A stretch of 8,954 bases of DNA from an uncultured Muribaculaceae bacterium. Lineage in GTDB: Bacteria > Bacteroidota > Bacteroidia > Bacteroidales > Muribaculaceae. The DNA is taken from the NCBI GenBank assembly GCA_910585285.1, contig CAJUDL010000079.1, forward strand, positions 1 to 8,954, in the 5' to 3' direction. Position numbers and translations under genes: made by a program. The notes beneath the pieces are model-generated. The model was not told the DNA's origin and did no database searches. It saw only the letters and a list, made by a program, of their open reading frames with translations. Each line of letters begins with the position of its first letter. Within the stretch, counting starts at the first letter, position 1. This document shows positions 6,600-8,954 of the stretch, piece after piece.

Positions 6600-6624
6600 C
6601 AACTTTACGCTTGCGAAAGTTGAA
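6598..6624. repeat. Palindromic hairpin unit in the GH97 leader
   Basis: TTCAACTTT (6598-6606) and AAAGTTGAA (6616-6624) are perfect inverted arms. Inside, CGC (6608-6610) and GCG (6613-6615) can extend the stem across one bulged A. The core ACGCTTGCG recurs nearby, so this is probably a copy of a small interspersed palindromic repeat. It falls within the transcribed leader if either candidate promoter upstream is used. Confidence 0.6.
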
Positions 6625-6640
6625 TTATTTTTAGTGAAAG

Positions 6641-6648
6641 CAAATATA
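6641..6648 (-). promoter_or_regulatory. Second -7-like motif for the GH97 gene
   Basis: On the minus strand this reads TATATTTG, a perfect match to TAnnTTTG, but no TTTG-like -33 element is found 19-21 nt upstream. It may be a secondary or factor-dependent start, or a chance match in AT-rich DNA. Confidence 0.3.
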
Positions 6649-6679
6649 TTTCAAAAGGAAACAATTTTAATTTCTTTCG

Positions 6680-6711
6680 CAAAGATATGATAATAAATTT
6701 GATTTTGCAAT
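6680..6711 (-). promoter_or_regulatory. Candidate promoter of the GH97-phosphatase operon
   Basis: On the minus strand ATTG (6708-6711) is followed after 20 nt by TATCTTTG (6680-6687), a perfect Bacteroidetes -7 element with a near-consensus -33 at the right distance. Transcription would begin near 6674, giving a leader of roughly 240 nt before the ATG at 6436 that contains the palindromic repeats. Confidence 0.55.
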
Positions 6712-6788
6712 CAGAGGGCAATATCTTTTCCTTTTTTAATAAAAAATCCTCTTAATTTACCCAATATCAACATTTTTTAAGTAAGACA

Positions 6789-6849
6789 GGGAATAGGGTA
6801 AAGGGTAAAGGTAAAGGGTAAAGGTAAAAGGTTAAAGGGAAAAGGTAAA
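6789..6849 (+). repeat. G-rich imperfect tandem repeat (GGGTAAA / GGTAAA units)
   Basis: From 6796 to 6849 eight units of 6-7 bp follow one another: GGGTAAA twice, GGTAAA, GGGTAAA, GGTAAAA, GGTTAAA, GGGAAAA, GGTAAA. A degenerate GGGAATA precedes them at 6789. Five GGG runs lie on the plus strand (6789, 6796, 6803, 6816, 6837), enough for a G-quadruplex with loops of 4, 4 and 10 nt. Such arrays change length by replication slippage. The last unit overlaps the inverted-repeat element by 2 bp. Confidence 0.85.
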
Positions 6850-6920
6850 TTGGCACGCCTCTAACTTTTAGCGTCTATCTTTGAAGAGGGCAGATGCGAA
6901 ATTTCTGAGGCGTGCCAATT
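6848..6920. repeat. 73-bp element bounded by a perfect 14-bp inverted repeat
   Basis: AATTGGCACGCCTC (6848-6861) and GAGGCGTGCCAATT (6907-6920) are exact reverse complements with 45 nt between. Inside, GCGTCT (6871-6876) can pair with AGATGC (6892-6897) using one G-U pair, so RNA could fold into a long interrupted hairpin. If the arms are trimmed to 13 bp (6849-6919), the element is flanked on both sides by TAA, a possible target duplication. It lies 25 nt after the GH53 stop and has no strong T-run, so it is a poor classical terminator. Possible identities are a miniature inverted-repeat element, an mRNA 3'-end hairpin, or a tiny invertible promoter. Confidence 0.8.
6876..6883 (+). promoter_or_regulatory. 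Perfect -7-like motif inside the inverted-repeat element
   Basis: TATCTTTG matches the Bacteroidetes -7 consensus on the plus strand. TTGG of the left arm (6850-6853) lies 22 nt upstream, slightly beyond the usual 19-21. Transcription would run rightwards, antisense to the 3' end of the GH53 gene. It may be chance. Confidence 0.3.
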
Positions 6921-6945
6921 AATGCATGGGGTCGATACAGTGCTA

Positions 6946-8004
6946 TTATTTAGTTTTGAATGCATCCAGTGCTACTGTCGGAGCATCATTGTCGAAGCAT
7001 CCGAGATTATAACCATCATTATAGCCATTAGGAGCTTGAGGTTCCCAATAGAATATACCTTCTACTTCTGTGTCCATCATTTTAGTGATTAACTGCTTGC
7101 AAAGCTCTCCTTGGTCATAAGGCATACCTATTTCGCAAATCATTACAGGTTTGTTGTATTTCTGCTTCAGATGATTGATATTTGCGATGCAGTCATCGGC
7201 AATTTTCAACCAACCGCCTGTTTCGCCCTGTTGTTCCGCCCAATAAGGATAGAGTGACATACCAATCATATCATATTTGCCCCCATTGTTTTCAAGGATG
7301 TCAAACATCCTGTCATACGCCCACTGGTTGTTACCACCATCCAGATGGACGATAACCATAGCATCCGGAAATACGGATTTGACGGCATCATATCCGGCAT
7401 TGTTAAGTTTGGTGAGTTGAGCAGGATTATCGACTGAACCTACAGGAAGCATCATTCCGGGTGTCGTTTCGTTGCCGATTTGTACCCATTCAGGTGTCAC
7501 GCCAACATTTTTCAATGCATTGAGAGTTTCAGTAACATGATTTCCAACTGCCGTGGTAAGCTCATCGAAAGAGAGATTTTTCCAAGCTTCCGGCATTTCC
7601 TGATGTCCGGGGTCTGCCCAAGTATCAGAAAAATGGAAGTCTATCATGGTTCTAAGACCAAGGTTCTCTGCTCGACGAGCCTTGAGAACCACATCATCTA
7701 TGTTGTTCCAACCGTCTTTAGGATTGACCCATACACGAAGTCTTATTGAATTGACTCCACAATGGTCTCGAAGAAGTTGCATGCACTCCATTTCCTGACG
7801 GTCGTCACCGGGAGTGTAGAACTTTCTTCCCTCCGATTCCATTTGGGTAAGCCAGCTTACATCAGCACCACGGGCAAAACCGGTTTCTTTAACGATATTT
7901 GATGTGTCCTCCTGTCGCGGATTAGTGACAGGACCCTCTTCGGAGCAGCCGCAAAAGAAAGTGGCGGCGAGTGCAAAAGCGGAAATTATTGTTGTCATTT
8001 TCAT
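6946..8004 (-). CDS. GH53 endo-beta-1,4-galactanase lipoprotein
   Basis: This 352-residue enzyme cuts beta-1,4-galactan, such as the side chains of type I arabinogalactan and pectin. A short signal (4-17) ends in FCGC with Cys20 as probable lipid anchor; the following Ser-Glu-Glu resembles acidic export signals of Bacteroidetes surface lipoproteins. The (beta/alpha)8 barrel fills about 42-350 with GH53 landmarks in order: GADVSW (46-51), RLRVWVNP (88-95), DFHFSDTWADPG (122-133), QIGNET with acid/base Glu179, SLYPYW (250-255), ICEIG with nucleophile Glu291, and FYWEP (318-322). The length is normal for a single-domain GH53. It starts 9 nt after the SusE/F-like gene and so sits at the 3' end of what looks like a galactan utilisation locus. 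A second Met at residue 3 is a possible alternative start. Confidence 0.95.
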   Translation of the reverse strand: MKMTTIISAFALAATFFCGCSEEGPVTNPRQEDTSNIVKETGFARGADVSWLTQMESEGRKFYTPGDDRQEMECMQLLRDHCGVNSIRLRVWVNPKDGWNNIDDVVLKARRAENLGLRTMIDFHFSDTWADPGHQEMPEAWKNLSFDELTTAVGNHVTETLNALKNVGVTPEWVQIGNETTPGMMLPVGSVDNPAQLTKLNNAGYDAVKSVFPDAMVIVHLDGGNNQWAYDRMFDILENNGGKYDMIGMSLYPYWAEQQGETGGWLKIADDCIANINHLKQKYNKPVMICEIGMPYDQGELCKQLITKMMDTEVEGIFYWEPQAPNGYNDGYNLGCFDNDAPTVALDAFKTK

Positions 8005-8013
8005 TTGTTCTGT

Positions 8014-8954
8014 TTATTTAAGAGAATAAGAATATGTCTGGGTTCCGAAGTCTACTCTAAGGATATATGTCTCTCCGATAGTCAGAGCATTATCACCGTC
8101 AAAACCGGTTGTTGCATCAGTGTGACCGAGAACAAGGTTTCCGTTACTGCCACCGAAGAAAAGACTCCAGTCATTATTTATAAGCACCTTGACACCCCAT
8201 GGAGTTTCTTTTTCCTTTACAAATTCGGCTGTGAACACTTCGGGATTATCCTCCGATTGTACCATCGGATGTTCAGACCAGTCATCGTTGAGTCCTGTAA
8301 AAGTGACTGTTTCGACCTTTGTAAGCTGGTATGTCAACTCTTTCATCTTGAATTCCATGACATATAATCCTTTCTCGGGTGCCGGAATATTACCATCCGA
8401 TTCGGCAAGTATCAGACTTCCACTTAGAGGTGAAGCGCCCTCAGCGGCCTTATAAGCTGTTCCCCAATCCGGTTGCGGGTATGCACGATAGCCCCATTCA
8501 GAATCTATCCAATGTGCGCCTCCGTAAGACAATGAGCCTTCATCATAGAGTGAAATGTAGTCATCGAATCCATTCCAATTGATTACTCCGGAGAAATAAA
8601 GCCGAGGTTCTGCTTCAGGTTCGGGAGCGGCTTCGCCTGCCCCTATTTTTAATGCCATCGGGTCAGATAAGTCAAGCACAAGTGTTGTCTCGCCGGCGGG
8701 AAGATCTATTGTAATTACTGAACCGGTCTCACCGAATGACAAGTTTTCACTGTTTCCCCCGAAAGCGACATTCTGTGCTATCGCGGGTCCCATGTCGGTG
8801 GTCTCCTTGTTGTATAGACTGCCTTTACCAGTTACGGTGATAGTGACGGAAGCCGCACTCGGCAGATTGACAGGCATTGTCCATTGGTTTGTCCTCATGT
8901 TGTAGGTCATTTCTCCATTAAGATCTCCACCTACGTTCAGATTGTCAATATGCA
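8014..8954 (-). CDS. SusE/SusF-like surface glycan-binding protein (N-terminus beyond edge)
   Basis: The frame is open to the right edge, so only the C-terminal 312 residues are seen and the true start and lipobox are outside. I read the extra N-terminal residues HIDNLNVGGDLNGE ahead of the first in-frame Met at 8910. That Met is therefore almost certainly internal. The visible part has a beta-strand-rich domain (about 1-105), an acidic Pro linker (EAAPEPEAEPR, about 107-117), and one or two further beta domains. These are rich in aromatics (NWNGFDDY, HWIDSEWGY, NNDWSLFFGG) that could stack on sugar rings. The ending, with a TFTGLNDDWS strand and a TYSYSL last strand, resembles SusE/F-like proteins (DUF5121-type as I recall) next to GH53 genes in Bacteroides galactan loci. 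Expected role: binding galactan at the cell surface. Family naming is moderate confidence; no enzymatic motif is seen. Confidence 0.72.
   Translation of the reverse strand, partial: HIDNLNVGGDLNGEMTYNMRTNQWTMPVNLPSAASVTITVTGKGSLYNKETTDMGPAIAQNVAFGGNSENLSFGETGSVITIDLPAGETTLVLDLSDPMALKIGAGEAAPEPEAEPRLYFSGVINWNGFDDYISLYDEGSLSYGGAHWIDSEWGYRAYPQPDWGTAYKAAEGASPLSGSLILAESDGNIPAPEKGLYVMEFKMKELTYQLTKVETVTFTGLNDDWSEHPMVQSEDNPEVFTAEFVKEKETPWGVKVLINNDWSLFFGGSNGNLVLGHTDATTGFDGDNALTIGETYILRVDFGTQTYSYSLK

Larger units (their letters stand above)
6437..6945. other. 509-nt gene-free, repeat-rich stretch between GH53 and GH97 genes
   Basis: No convincing coding frame is seen here. From right to left it holds the 73-bp inverted-repeat element, the G-rich tandem repeat, an AT-rich promoter zone (about 6640-6780) and a leader with palindromic and near-tandem repeats (about 6470-6625). 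ACGCTTGCG occurs at 6572-6580 and 6607-6615, and its complement core GCAAGC at about 6474-6479, so the leader looks like a decayed array of one small repeat family. Confidence 0.75.

Noticed and set aside
6437..6674. Riboswitch in the GH97 leader
   Set aside because: No conserved riboswitch core could be recognised; the folding comes from simple repeat arms.
6789..6849. CRISPR array
   Set aside because: Units are 6-7 bp with no unique spacers, so this is a simple tandem repeat.
6850..6866. Sigma-54-like promoter (TTGGCACG)
   Set aside because: The -24-like GG is present, but no GC occurs at the required -12 spacing on either strand of the inverted repeat.
6848..6920. Standard Rho-independent terminator of the GH53 gene
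   Set aside because: The 45-nt interior is too large and no uninterrupted T-run follows on the minus strand, although a 3'-end role is not excluded.
8908..8910. ATG at 8910 as the start of the SusE/F-like gene
   Set aside because: The frame continues open to the edge with sequence that fits the same beta-rich domain, and no signal peptide follows this Met.

Overview
The window looks like a chromosomal fragment of a gut Bacteroidales bacterium (Bacteroides, Prevotella or Muribaculaceae type). The basis is family content: a Mfa/FimA-type fimbrillin with a DUF5119-like lipoprotein, a SusB-like GH97 enzyme, a SusE/F-like protein beside a GH53 galactanase, promoters close to the Bacteroidetes TTTG / TAnnTTTG pattern, and AT-rich gene starts without clear Shine-Dalgarno sequences. 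Genus cannot be fixed by eye.

Left part (1-3741). An ArsR-family repressor gene runs off the left edge on the minus strand. Its promoter overlaps a perfect 8-bp dyad, which suggests autoregulation. Divergent from it is a plus-strand set of three closely spaced genes: a two-TM potassium channel with a TLGFGD filter and a long soluble C-terminal domain lacking an obvious RCK fold; a DUF5119-like lipoprotein starting at a forced GTG 14 nt later; and a fimbrillin-like lipoprotein. A strong bidirectional hairpin terminator closes this set and the converging minus-strand set.

Right part (3751-8954), all minus strand. From the right edge inward come the C-terminal 312 residues of a SusE/F-like protein and, 9 nt on, a GH53 endo-beta-1,4-galactanase lipoprotein. 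These look like the tail of a galactan polysaccharide utilisation locus whose susC/susD genes would lie beyond the edge. A 509-nt gene-free stretch (6437-6945) follows. It holds a 73-bp element bounded by a perfect 14-bp inverted repeat with a promoter-like motif inside, a G-rich tandem repeat of about 6-7 bp units, two good Bacteroidetes -7 motifs facing the next gene, and a leader full of short palindromic repeats. Then come a SusB-like GH97 alpha-glucosidase with all expected acidic residues and, one nucleotide after its stop, a low-molecular-weight protein tyrosine phosphatase.

Most individual genes belong to known families. The less ordinary points are the ion channel ahead of two fimbrial-type genes, the 1-nt GH97/phosphatase junction, and the layered repeat region at 6470-6920, including a possible miniature element or very small invertible promoter.
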